Of a stretch of DNA of 64,000 nucleotides, positions 37,827 through 47,392 are shown in pieces. The position numbers and the translations under genes are program-made. Location of the stretch: assembly GCF_004209755.1 (NCBI RefSeq), contig NZ_CP035913.1, positions 6,324,001 to 6,388,000 of the forward strand, in the 5' to 3' direction. Within the stretch, counting starts at the first letter, position 1. Each line of letters begins with the position of its first letter. The notes under the pieces were generated by a model. The model saw only the letters and a list, made by a program, of their open reading frames with translations. It was not told the origin of the DNA and ran no database searches. Source of the stretch: Pseudoduganella lutea (GTDB lineage: Bacteria; Pseudomonadota; Gammaproteobacteria; Burkholderiales; Burkholderiaceae_D).

Positions 37827-40800
37827 ATGTTTCGTCCTTCGGGGAGCGCCCGTCCCGCCACGCATTCCGCCACGCATCCGGCCCCGCATTCATCCCCGCG
37901 TCCGTCCCTGTTTGCGCGGCTGTTTCCGTGCCGCCGCCTCGGCACCTGGCTGGCCATGTGGCTGGCGCTGTCGGTACTGCTGTCGACCACGGTGCTCGTG
38001 CTGCTGCTCGGCCATCTCGCCACCGATGAACTGAAACGCTCGATCGGCGCGGGCCTGGCCGGGCGCGCACGCTATGCGGCGCAACAGCTGGACAGCACCA
38101 TGTATGAGCGCTATCGGGAAGTGCGGCTGCTGGCGGCGCGGCCCGAATTCACCGCGCCGGAGCTGTTGATGCCGCAAAGGCGCGAACTCGTGGAGAGCCT
38201 GCAGCGCAGCTACCCCCTGTATGCCTGGATCGGCCTGGCTGGCCTCGATGGCAAGGTGGATGTCGCCACCGGCGGCCTGCTCGAAGGTGCCGACGTGGGG
38301 AGCCGCCCCTGGTTCTCGGGCGCCATGGCGGGCCGGTACGTGCATGATGTGCATGACGCGAAATTGCTGGCGAAGCTGCTGCCGCACGAGGAAGGCGGAC
38401 TGCCCCGCTTCGTCGATGTCGCATTTCCCGTGGCGGACCGGGATGGCCGCACGCAGGGCGTGCTCGGTGCTCACCTGAACTGGAGCTGGGCCGAGCGGCT
38501 GCGGATACAGATCGACGCGGCCGGGAACTGGGCGGGCGAAACCCTCATCGTGGGCCACGACGGCAAGGTGCTTGCCGGCCCGGCGTCGATGACGGGCACG
38601 GTCGTCGAGTCGGCCGTGTTCAACGCGGCGCGCGGCGGCGGGCGCCACTTTGCCGAAGAGCGCTGGGCCGACGGGCGCGACTACCTGGTGGGCGGCGCCG
38701 TCACGCGCGGGTATGGGGCCTATCCCGGCCTGGGCTGGGTCGTGCTGACCCGGCAGGATACCCGCGCCGCCTATGGCGAAGTGCGCACGCTGCAGATCCG
38801 TGTGGCGCTGGTGGGGCTGGCGGTGGCGCTGGCGTTTTCGCTGGTGGCATGGCGCGTCTCGCGCCGCATCACACGCCCGCTGCAGAAGGCGGCAGCGCTG
38901 GCCGCAGCGATCGAGGAGGGCGCCACCCATTCGATCGAAGTCCCGGCCGGCAGCTTCGAGGAACTGGCCGCGCTGACGGGCGCCGTCAATGCCAGCCTGT
39001 CGCGCCTGAAGGAAAAGGAACGCCAGCTCACCGAGGTGAATGCGGAACTGGAACGACGCGTGGCGCAGCGTACGCGCGACGTGGCGCAGTCGCTCGAAGC
39101 GGTGCGCCACAACGAGGCGCGCATCCGCGCGATCCTCGAGACAGCCCATGACGCCTTCATCGGCATGGACAGCAATGGCCGCATTACGGACTGGAACCCG
39201 CGCGCCGAGCAACTGTTCGGCTGGTCGCACGCCGAAGTCGCCGGCCTGGCGCTGCACGACGTGGTGGTCCCGCTGGCGCTGCGCGAAGCGCACCGTGCCG
39301 GCCTGGGGCGCTTCATGGCCGGCGGCGCCAGCCGTGTCCTGGGCCGCAGCATCGAAGTCATGGCGCTGCGCCGCGACGGCAGCGAATTCCCGGTTGAAAT
39401 GACGATCGGCCTGATCGACGTGGACGGTGCCCGTTCCTTCGGCGCGTTCCTGAACGATATCTCCGAGCGCAAGCGCATCGAGCGCGAACTGGCCGACAGC
39501 GAACGCTTCCTGCGCACCGTCGCGGACAACAGCCCGGCCCTGATCGCCTACCTCGACCGCGACGAAGTGTATCGCTTCGCCAACCGCCGCTTTGAAACGC
39601 TGCTGGGCGTGGACCCGGCGCACATGCTCGGCCGGCGCCTCGGCGACCTGGTCGGTCACAGCATCTACGACGGCCTGCGCGGCCATCTCGACGCGGTGTT
39701 GTCCGGGCAGGCCGTGCATTTCGAAGCGGAGTTCAATGTTCCCGGCTGGCCAAAGCATTTCATGGCCGACTACATCCCAGTTTCGGCGCCGATGGTGCCG
39801 TGCAGGGCTTCCACGTGATGGCCATGGACATCACGGACCGCAAGATGGCCGAGCTGGCGCAAGCGCGCAACGAACGGCTCGCGCAGGCCGCAAGCCGCGC
39901 CAAAAGCGAGTTCGTGGCCAACGTCAGCCATGAGATCCGCACGCCGATGAACGCCGTGCTGGGCCTTGCCCACCTGCTCGACAATTCGGGTCTGGCGCCG
40001 CAGCAGCGCGAATACGTGAACATGATCCAGTCCTGCGGCAAGACATTGGTCGGCATCATCAACGACGTGCTGGACTTTTCCAAGATCGAGGCTGGCCGTG
40101 TGGACATCGCCGCGCTGCCGTTCGAGCTGGGGGAAATCGTCGAGGCGGCCGCGACGGCGATGCGGGCCAGCGGCAAGCCGCTGGAACTCGTCGTCGACGT
40201 GGAACCGGACGTCCCCTCGGCCTTCATCGGCGACGCGATGCGCTTGCAGCAGGTGGTCTTGAACCTGGTCGGCAATGCGCTCAAGTTCACGGCGAAGGGC
40301 CAGGTGGTGTTTTCCGTCGCGCGCGTGGCGCAGCACGGCAACACGGCCACGCTGCGCCTGGCCGTGCGCGACACCGGCATCGGCATCGATCCGGAACAGC
40401 AGGCCCGGCTGTTCACGCCGTTCGAACAAGCCGATGGTGGCATTTCCCGCCGCTTCGGCGGCACCGGCCTCGGCTTGACGATCGCACGCCAGTTGACCGA
40501 ACTGATGGGTGGACACATCACGGTGGCCAGCAAGCCGGGCGAGGGCAGCGAGTTCGCGGTCCTGCTGCCGCTGGCGTGCGCGCCGCTCCCGGCAGCGCCG
40601 GAGACACCACCGCAGGCACCGCTGCGGTTGCTGATCGTGGAGCCGCAGCGTGCCAGCCGTGCCAGCCTGGCACGTGCTGTCGAGACGCTTGGCTGGATCG
40701 CCGGCTGGGCCGACACGGCCGCACAGGCGGTGGCCGCGGCCGATGCGCCCGTCGATGCCGTGCTCGTCGACGGCGATGCGGGCGTGGTCGGGCAACTGCG

Positions 40801-42013
40801 ACGCGGCCTGGGCGACCGTTGGCCGGGGCGCCCCATCGCCTTCCTGCAACTGGCCGGCGGCGTGGCGCCGGCCAGTCCTGTCCAGGACACAGTGCCGCTG
40901 GTGCGCCCCGTGACCGCGCAGGGCCTGCGTACGGCGCTGGCCACCGTGGTGGCGCCGGCGCCGCAGGCAATGCCGGCGGTAACCGCGGCGGTGCCGGAGC
41001 GCAGCGCCGAGCTGGCTGGCGTGCGCATCCTGCTTGTCGAGGACAATGCGCTCAACCAACTCGTGGCGAAAGGTATACTGGAACCGGCCGGCGCGCACGT
41101 GACGACGGTGGGGGACGGGCAGCAGGCGGTCGACCTGATGGCGGCCCAGTGCGGCGATAACCGCTGTGACTTCGACGTGGTGTTGATGGACGTGCAAATG
41201 CCCGTGATGGATGGTTACACGGCAACGCGCATCCTGCGCACCCGGCTGGGCCTGCAGTTGCCGATCCTGGCGATGAGCGCCGGCGTCACCGCCGCCGAGC
41301 GGGAGCAATGCCTGGCCGCCGGCATGAACGATTTCATTCCGAAGCCGATCGATGTGGAGCAGATGATGGAACAGATCCAGCAACAAGTTCAGCAAGCCCG
41401 GCGGCGGGAGCGTCCCGCCGCCCAGCCTGTGGCGCCCGCCGCGCACCGCTTCGATGTCGACCGGCTGGCCGCGCTGTCGGCGCGCAATCCGGCACAACTG
41501 CAGGCGCTCGTCGCGCTGGTGGCGCGGATGGCACGCGAGGCGCCGGCCGAACTGGCGCGCGCCCGCGGCGCCTGGCAGGATGGCGATGGCCATGGCGCCG
41601 CGCGCCTGCTGCATGCATTGCGCGGCTCCGTCGGCAGCCTCGGGGCGCGCACCTTCGCCAGCGTGACCGTCGAGCTGGAAGGCGCGCTGCGCGAGGACCG
41701 GCATGAGGATGCCGCGCGGCTGTTCGACATCGCCGCGCGCGAGCTGGATGCCACGACGGATGCCGCGCGCAACTGGCTGGCCGCCCAGCAGCAACCCGAG
41801 GTGCCGGCGGCGCAACCGGACGACGTGCGCCGCTGGATCGGCCTGCTGCGCGAGCGCGACCTCGACGCCGCCACCGTGTATGAAACGTTGCGCGGCGCCT
41901 TGGCCGCGCAGCTTGACGGCGCGCAGCAGGCGGCCGTGGCGGCCGCGATGGCCGCGCTCGATTTCGATGGCGTCCTGGCCGCGCTGCCCGCCACCTTGAA
42001 GGAAGACGGATGA
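37827..42013 (+). pseudogene. hybrid sensor histidine kinase (dCache-HAMP-PAS-PAS-HisKA-HATPase-REC-REC-Hpt), frameshifted
   Basis: Two frames form one protein of about 1395 residues. The N-terminal frame has a first helix (WLAMWLALSVLLSTTVLVLL), a periplasmic Cache-type sensor, a second helix (VALVGLAVALAFSLVAW), HAMP and two PAS domains. The downstream frame has HisKA (FVANVSHEIRTPMNAV), HATPase (DTGIGIDPEQQARLF, GTGLGLTIARQL), a degenerate receiver lacking the acidic pair (LLIVEPQRASR), a full receiver (ILLVEDNALNQL, VVLMDVQMPVMDGY) and an Hpt domain (LLHALRGSVGSLGA). The frames join if one C is added at 39776-39781 (ATCCCAG to ATCCCCAG gives YIPSFGADG). It is coupled to the REC-GGDEF gene. 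It may be intact in the organism. Confidence 0.82.
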
Positions 42014-42948
42014 CCACTGCCGCACCGCGGAACACGATCCTGATCATCGACGACAACCCGGACACAATCCGGCTGCTGTCCGCCATGGTGCGCGAACAGG
42101 GCCGCGTGCTGTTCGCCACCAGCGGCGTGGCGGGCCTCGAGCTGGCGCGCTCTCAGCGGCCCCAGCTCATCCTGCTGGACGTGGAAATGCAGGGAATGGA
42201 TGGCTTCGCCGTCAACGAGCAGATCAAGAAAGACCCGGACTTGCGCAGCTGCGCCGTGATCTTCGTGACGGCGCAAACGTCATCGGAAGCGGAAATCGCC
42301 TGCCTGGACGCCGGCGCCGTCGATTTCATTCCAAAGCCGCTGAACGCGGCCGTGGTGCAGGCCCGCGTGCGCACGCACCTGCGGCTGCAGGCGGCCGTGG
42401 CCGCGCTCGACGAGCTGGCCAACCAGGATGGCTTGACGGGCTTGTACAACCGCCGCTATTTCGACCAGCAGCTGGCCGCCGAATTTGCCCGCCACCGGCG
42501 CCACCAGCTGCCGCTGGGGCTGGTGCTGATCGATGTCGACGATTTCAAGCTGTTCAACGACCGGTATGGCCACCAGCGGGGCGACGCCTGCCTGCAGGAA
42601 GTGGCCGAGGCGCTGAACGATGGCGCGCGGCGGCCCGGCGAACTGGCCGCCCGCTACGGCGGCGAGGAATTCGTGGTGCTGCTGCCGAACACCACGCCGG
42701 ACGCGCTGGCCCGTTACGGCGACTGGCTGTGCCGGCGGATCGCCGCGCTGGGCATTCCCCATCCGTCCGCGTCGGCGGCTCCGCACGTCACCGCCAGCAT
42801 CGGGCTGTGCGCGCGCATCCCGGCCGAGGGCGATACGGCGCAGGCGATGCTGCATGCCGCCGACATGGCGCTGTACCGTGCCAAGCGGGCGGGGCGGAAC
42901 CGGAGCGTGCTGGCCGGCGACGAGGTCATCGAAACGCAGCTTGGCTGA
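42010..42948 (+). CDS. response regulator diguanylate cyclase (REC-GGDEF)
   Basis: A 312-residue cytoplasmic output protein. The receiver domain (about 8-125) has DDN, phospho-acceptor Asp in ILLDVEMQGMDG, Thr in VTAQT and Lys in PKPLN. The GGDEF domain (about 135-305) has DGLTGLYNRRYFDQQL, LIDVDDFKLFNDRYGHQRGD and an intact GGEEF. ATGA overlap with the hybrid kinase strongly suggests a kinase/receiver pair that turns a periplasmic signal into c-di-GMP, as in WspR-type systems. Confidence 0.94.
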   Translation: MTTAAPRNTILIIDDNPDTIRLLSAMVREQGRVLFATSGVAGLELARSQRPQLILLDVEMQGMDGFAVNEQIKKDPDLRSCAVIFVTAQTSSEAEIACLDAGAVDFIPKPLNAAVVQARVRTHLRLQAAVAALDELANQDGLTGLYNRRYFDQQLAAEFARHRRHQLPLGLVLIDVDDFKLFNDRYGHQRGDACLQEVAEALNDGARRPGELAARYGGEEFVVLLPNTTPDALARYGDWLCRRIAALGIPHPSASAAPHVTASIGLCARIPAEGDTAQAMLHAADMALYRAKRAGRNRSVLAGDEVIETQLG

Positions 42949-42953
42949 AGCAT

Positions 42954-42994
42954 GGCACCGGATGGCGTTTCCGGCGGAAACGCCATCCGGTGCC
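42954..42994. terminator. 19-bp perfect inverted repeat between REC-GGDEF and aroP
   Basis: Arms 42954-42972 and 42976-42994 are perfectly complementary with a 3-nt loop, starting 5 nt after the REC-GGDEF stop and ending 14 nt before the aroP stop. Its position between convergent genes suggests a shared terminator, although T runs are lacking. Confidence 0.7.
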
Positions 42995-43008
42995 GGTCCC
43001 GCGAGGCC

Positions 43009-44379
43009 TCAGGCGCCGGCTAGCGCCGCCTTCCGCTGCCTGGCCCAGTAGCCCACGCACAGCGCCAGCAGCCACACGGGAATCATGTAAACGGAAACGC
43101 GCAGGCCCGGCGTCAGGTACATCACGACGAGCACGCCGCCCAGGAACGCCAGGCACAGCCAGTTCGCCAGCGGCGCCAGCGGGCTCGGGAAACCCGTCAC
43201 CTGCTTGGCTGCGCGCTTGGCGGCGCGGAAGCGCAGGTGGATCCAGCTGATCATGCCCCAGTTGATGATCAGGGCCGAGACGACCAGCCCCATCAGCATC
43301 TCGAATGCCTTGCCCGGCATGAAATAATTGACGCTGACGCACACGGCGGTGGCCACGGCCGAAACGCCCAACGCCGCCAGCGGCACGCCGCGCGCATTCA
43401 CCTTCAGCAGCGAACGGGGCGCATTGCCCTGCAGGGCCAGGCCATACAGCATGCGGCTGTTGCAGTACACGCAGCTGTTGTAGACGGACAGCGCGGCCGT
43501 CAGTACGACCAGGTTCAGCGCATGCGCCACGGCCTTGGCGTCGAGCGCCTGGAAGATCAGCACGAACGGCGACCCGCCTTCCACCACCTTTTGCCACGGG
43601 TACAGCGACAGCAGCACGCCGAGCGCGCCGATGTAGAAGATCAGGATGCGGTAGATGGCCTGGTTGGTGGCCTTCGGGATCGTGCGCGACGGGTCGTCCG
43701 CCTCCGCGGCCGTGATGCCGACCAGTTCCAGCCCGCCGAACGAGAACATGATGACGGCGATCGCCATCACGAGCCCGGTCACGCCGTTGGGGAAGAAGCC
43801 GCCGTGCTGCCACAGGTTGGCGACCGTCGCTTCCGGCCCGGCGCCGCCCGAGGCCAGCAGCCACAGGCCGAAGCCGATCATGCCCACGATCGCCAGCACC
43901 TTGATGATGGCGAACCAGAACTCCATCTCGCCGAACGCCTTCACGGTGGTGAGGCTGATCGCATTGATGACGACGAAGAAGGCCAGCGCCGACACCCATG
44001 TGGGGATTTCCGGCCACCAGTACTGCACGTAGATGCCGACGGCCGACAGCTCGGCCATGCTGACCAGCACGTAGAGCACCCAGTAGTTCCAGCCCGACAG
44101 GAAGCCGGCCAGTGGGCCGCAGTACTTGTCGGCGAAGAAGCTGAACGATCCGGCGACCGGCTCGTCGACGACCATCTCGCCCAGCTGGCGCATGATCAGG
44201 AACGCCACGACCCCGGCGATCGCATAGCCGAGCAGCACCGACGGACCGGCCATGCGGATGGTCTGCGCGATACCGAGGAAGAGCCCGGTGCCGATGGCGC
44301 CGCCCAGCGCGATCAGCTGGATATGCCGGCTTTTCAGCCCGCGCTTCAAGCCGCCCGCATTATCGATGTCTGCTGCCAT
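43009..44379 (-). CDS. aroP: aromatic amino-acid permease (AroP-like)
   Basis: A 456-residue APC-family transporter with about 12 helices. It follows E. coli AroP almost block by block: LKSRHIQLIALGGAIGTGLF, IMRQLGEMVVDEPVAGSFS, SGWNYWVLYVLVSMAEL, FSFGGLELVGITAAEADDP, TAALSVYNSCVYCNSRMLYG. It should import Phe, Tyr and Trp with protons; PheP-like specificity is the main alternative. Start ATG 44379 precedes the conserved N-terminus by about 10 residues. The gene is transcribed alone. Confidence 0.93.
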   Translation of the reverse strand: MAADIDNAGGLKRGLKSRHIQLIALGGAIGTGLFLGIAQTIRMAGPSVLLGYAIAGVVAFLIMRQLGEMVVDEPVAGSFSFFADKYCGPLAGFLSGWNYWVLYVLVSMAELSAVGIYVQYWWPEIPTWVSALAFFVVINAISLTTVKAFGEMEFWFAIIKVLAIVGMIGFGLWLLASGGAGPEATVANLWQHGGFFPNGVTGLVMAIAVIMFSFGGLELVGITAAEADDPSRTIPKATNQAIYRILIFYIGALGVLLSLYPWQKVVEGGSPFVLIFQALDAKAVAHALNLVVLTAALSVYNSCVYCNSRMLYGLALQGNAPRSLLKVNARGVPLAALGVSAVATAVCVSVNYFMPGKAFEMLMGLVVSALIINWGMISWIHLRFRAAKRAAKQVTGFPSPLAPLANWLCLAFLGGVLVVMYLTPGLRVSVYMIPVWLLALCVGYWARQRKAALAGA

Positions 44380-44455
44380 GGTCCCCGCCGGTCGTGTTCA
44401 AAGAGCACGATTCTATAGCATCGGGAAAGATCTGCGGAAGGCGGCTGGTGACCCG

Positions 44456-45472
44456 CTAGTGCGGTGGCGCGGCACGCCAGCGCGATGGCGGCATGCCGAC
44501 CAGCCGGGCAAATGCCCGCGTGAACGCGGCCTCGGACTCGTAGCCGACCTCGAACGCGATCGCGGCCACGCTCGCCGGGCCCTGGCGCAGCAGCGTGGCG
44601 GCCACCTCCATGCGCCACCGTGCCAGGTAGCGCGCCGGCGACACCCCCAGCAGCCGGGCGAAGCGTTCGCAGAACGCCGAGCGCGACAGCGCAGCCGCCC
44701 GGGCCAGCTCGGCCACGTTCCAGGGATGCCGGGGATCGGCGTGGATCAGCGCCAGCGCGCGGCCCACCTGGCGGTCGCGCAGCCCGGCCAGCCAGCCGGT
44801 GGCGTGCTCGGGCAGGCGGGCGGCATGGCGGCGCACGGCGTCGATGAACATCGTTTCGCTGATGCGCTCGGCCAGCGCGCCGCCACCGGGGGTGCTACCG
44901 CCCCCCCCGCCATGGCCCGCCATCCCGCAGGCAGCCTGCAGCATCGCCTGCCGCAGCCAGGCGCCATCACCGTCCGCGGGCACGTGCAGCAGCCGCGGCA
45001 ACGCTTCCAGCAAGGGGTTGAACGGGCCATGGTCGCAGCCGAGGAAGCCGCAGACGATGTCGCTGTGGCCGTCCGGCTGGCGCACCGCTTCGCCCCAGGT
45101 CAGGTTATTGCCGTCGATCGCAAGCGGCAACGGCTTCGGCAGCGCATGCGTGTCGCGCATCCAGTCCATCGAGAAAGGCAGCGGCGGCACGCCGGGCGCG
45201 CTGGCCATCACGTGCGCATCGCCCTGCGGGAACATGACGATGTCGCCCGGCGCCATGCGCACCGGCGGCTGGCCGGGCAGCGACGCCCAGGCAGTGCCTT
45301 CGAGCAGCACGTGGTATTCGATGACGCGGCCGGCGCCGGGCACGACCATGGCGGCGACCTCGGCCGAGGCAGGCGCTGCGACGGCCCATTCGGGCCCCAC
45401 CGTCACGGCATAGAACACGGCGCCGCGCAGGCGGATGGCGCGCAGCACTTCGGACAGCGTGTCGACCGGCAT
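44456..45472 (-). CDS. AraC family transcriptional regulator with N-terminal cupin
   Basis: A 338-residue regulator. An N-terminal cupin (about 15-190; IEYHVLLEGTAWASLPGQPP, GDIVMFPQGDAHVM) is joined by a Gly-rich linker (GHGGGGGSTPGGG) to two AraC helix-turn-helix units (NVAELARAAALSRSAFCERF and VAAIAFEVGYESEAAFTRAF). ATG 45472 follows a GGGAGG site. The linker is encoded over a C8 run (44901-44908). It is divergent to a methyltransferase gene 186 bp away, which it likely controls. Confidence 0.91.
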   Translation of the reverse strand: MPVDTLSEVLRAIRLRGAVFYAVTVGPEWAVAAPASAEVAAMVVPGAGRVIEYHVLLEGTAWASLPGQPPVRMAPGDIVMFPQGDAHVMASAPGVPPLPFSMDWMRDTHALPKPLPLAIDGNNLTWGEAVRQPDGHSDIVCGFLGCDHGPFNPLLEALPRLLHVPADGDGAWLRQAMLQAACGMAGHGGGGGSTPGGGALAERISETMFIDAVRRHAARLPEHATGWLAGLRDRQVGRALALIHADPRHPWNVAELARAAALSRSAFCERFARLLGVSPARYLARWRMEVAATLLRQGPASVAAIAFEVGYESEAAFTRAFARLVGMPPSRWRAAPPH

Positions 45473-45658
45473 GGCGCCTCCCCGCAGTGGATTTCCTATC
45501 GCGGACGTTTGGTCAAGCATGAACGACGTCCGGACAAGCGTCAAGCAGGGCAGGGTGGCAATAATGGCAAGGCTGCGCGGTGAAGGGCGGCACGCTTTGC
45601 GCGTTGCCTTTTTCCCTCCACCGCGCGGCACCATTCCAACAACCTGAAGGAGAATACG

Positions 45659-46486
45659 ATGAATAACCTGGCTGAACCGTCCACCGCCACCCCCGACTTC
45701 GCTGCGATCAAGACGCGCCAGCAGGCCACCTGGGCCAGCGGCGACTTCGCGATCGTGGGCACCACGCTGCAGATCGTCGGCGAATTGCTGGCCGAAGCCG
45801 CCGACGTGCGGGCCGACGAACGCGTGCTCGACGTGGCCGCCGGCAATGGCAATGCCACGCTGGCCGCCGCGCGCCGCTTTGCCCGCGTGACGTCCACCGA
45901 CTATGTGCCGGCGCTGCTCGACAAGGGACGCGACCGTGCCCAGGCCGAGGGCCTCGACGTGGCCTTCCAGGTGGCCGACGTGGAAGCGCTGCCGTTCGCC
46001 GACGGCGCATTCGACTGCGTGCTGTCGACATTCGGCTCGATGTTCGCGCCGGACCACCACCGCACCGCGGCCGAGATGCTGCGCGTGACGCGCCCCGGTG
46101 GCCGGATCGGCCTGGCCAGCTGGACGCCCGATGGCTTCATCGGCAAGATGTTCAAGGTGGTCGGCGGCTATGTGCCGCCGCCGGCCGGCGTGGCCGGCCC
46201 GCCGCTGTGGGGCACGGAGGGACACTTGCGGAACATCTTCGGGGATGTCGAGATGCACTGCACGCGGCGCGACTTCAACTTCCGCTACCGCTCGCCGGCG
46301 CACATGATGCAGGTATTTCGCGACTACTATGGCCCCGTGCTGAAGGCGTTCGCCGCGCTCGACGCGAACGGGCAGGCGAGCCTGCGGCGCGACCTCGAAG
46401 CCCTGGCGTGCGAGGCCGACATATCCGGTGGCGCGTCGCTCGTGGCCCCGGCCGCATACCTGGAGGCGGTCATCGTCAAGCGCTGA
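45659..46486 (+). CDS. class I SAM-dependent methyltransferase
   Basis: A 275-residue cytoplasmic enzyme of the UbiE/Methyltransf_11 type. The SAM site is seen as VLDVAAGNGNATLAAARRF, the acidic loop STDYVPALLDKGRDRA, VADVEALPFADGAFD and the post-motif LRVTRPGGRIGLASW. The acceptor is unknown. ATG 45659 follows AAGGAG. Its partner is the divergent AraC regulator; this arrangement, without other genes, suggests small-molecule-induced expression. Confidence 0.92.
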   Translation: MNNLAEPSTATPDFAAIKTRQQATWASGDFAIVGTTLQIVGELLAEAADVRADERVLDVAAGNGNATLAAARRFARVTSTDYVPALLDKGRDRAQAEGLDVAFQVADVEALPFADGAFDCVLSTFGSMFAPDHHRTAAEMLRVTRPGGRIGLASWTPDGFIGKMFKVVGGYVPPPAGVAGPPLWGTEGHLRNIFGDVEMHCTRRDFNFRYRSPAHMMQVFRDYYGPVLKAFAALDANGQASLRRDLEALACEADISGGASLVAPAAYLEAVIVKR

Positions 46487-46502
46487 CCGTTTATACGCAC
46501 TG

Positions 46503-46542
46503 CACGCCCGCACCCACGCCGGCCGGCGCGGGTGCGGGCGTG
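46503..46542. terminator. 40-bp near-perfect palindrome after the methyltransferase gene
   Basis: CACGCCCGCACCC (46503-46515) pairs with GGGTGCGGGCGTG (46530-46542), and inside it CGCCGG-CCGGCG (46517-46528) is also palindromic; only one pair (A46516/C46529) is mismatched. It starts 16 nt after the stop. It could form a strong terminator hairpin or cruciform; no T run follows. Confidence 0.6.
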
Positions 46543-46648
46543 GTGCTGTTCCTTTACAACAGTATCAGACCGCAATCCGCATGTCCGCCCGCATCGCCGG
46601 GCGGCGCGGCGCTGACGCGCCATGCCCTGGGCTGCGGCAGCGGCTGCG

Positions 46649-47236
46649 TCAGGCGTGTGCCGGCTTGCGTGGCAAGAGTTTCAGTGCGGCGAATGCCGCG
46701 CCGGCCACGCCCAGTACCACGGCGGCCGTGCTGCCGGAGAAACCAATGGCGTGATCCTTGGCCAGCTTGCCAGCCTGCGGCGCGACCAGCTGCATGCGGC
46801 GGCGGGTCATTTCCGCGCCCAGTTCGCTGAGGCGGTCGCGGCTCATCTTGCGCTCGGCATCCGGCAGCAGCACCGTTTCCTCGTCGGCCACGTGGTGCAT
46901 CACGTCGCGCATCAATTCATGCACCAGCTCATCGTGCTTCGCTTCCGTGGCCTTGGTGGCGCGCAGCTGCGCGATCAGGCGGCGCATTTCGTTGTGCTCG
47001 GGTTCCGCCTTCAGCATCGTGGGGTCGGTTCCTTCGAGCTGGCGCATTACCGGGTAGAAGATTTCTTCTTCCAGCGTGGCATGGATTTCCAGGGCGGTGC
47101 AGATCGTCTCTGCCAGCGCCTTCTTCACTTTCGGCTTCTGCGTCGTCGTGTACTGGTGGAAGGTCACCAGCGTGTGCGAGTGATCGAAGCGGATCATGTC
47201 GGTAATCGTCGGGCTGAGCTTGTTCAGTGAAAACAT
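46649..47236 (-). CDS. hemerythrin domain-containing protein with C-terminal membrane helix
   Basis: A 195-residue protein. A four-helix hemerythrin domain (about 5-135) supplies the diiron ligands: FDHSH, HATLEEEIFYP, EHNEMR and HHVADEETVLLP. A C-terminal hydrophobic helix (about 168-188; AAVVLGVAGAAFAALKLLP) may anchor it in the membrane. ATG 47236 follows a strong AAGGAG at 7-nt spacing. It may bind O2, NO or sense redox; the exact role is not decided by sequence. Confidence 0.9.
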   Translation of the reverse strand: MFSLNKLSPTITDMIRFDHSHTLVTFHQYTTTQKPKVKKALAETICTALEIHATLEEEIFYPVMRQLEGTDPTMLKAEPEHNEMRRLIAQLRATKATEAKHDELVHELMRDVMHHVADEETVLLPDAERKMSRDRLSELGAEMTRRRMQLVAPQAGKLAKDHAIGFSGSTAAVVLGVAGAAFAALKLLPRKPAHA

Positions 47237-47392
47237 CTTCTTCTCCTTGAAGTTCTGGCAACGCCCCATCTTAGGCGAGGTTCCCGGCGCCTAGCGTAGG
47301 AATAGCTCCCAGGCGAATGTCGGCCTACTGCGCACAAAGCTTACTGATCGGGTTATAGTTCAATTCAGACAAGCACTGCACCAGGAGCGATG

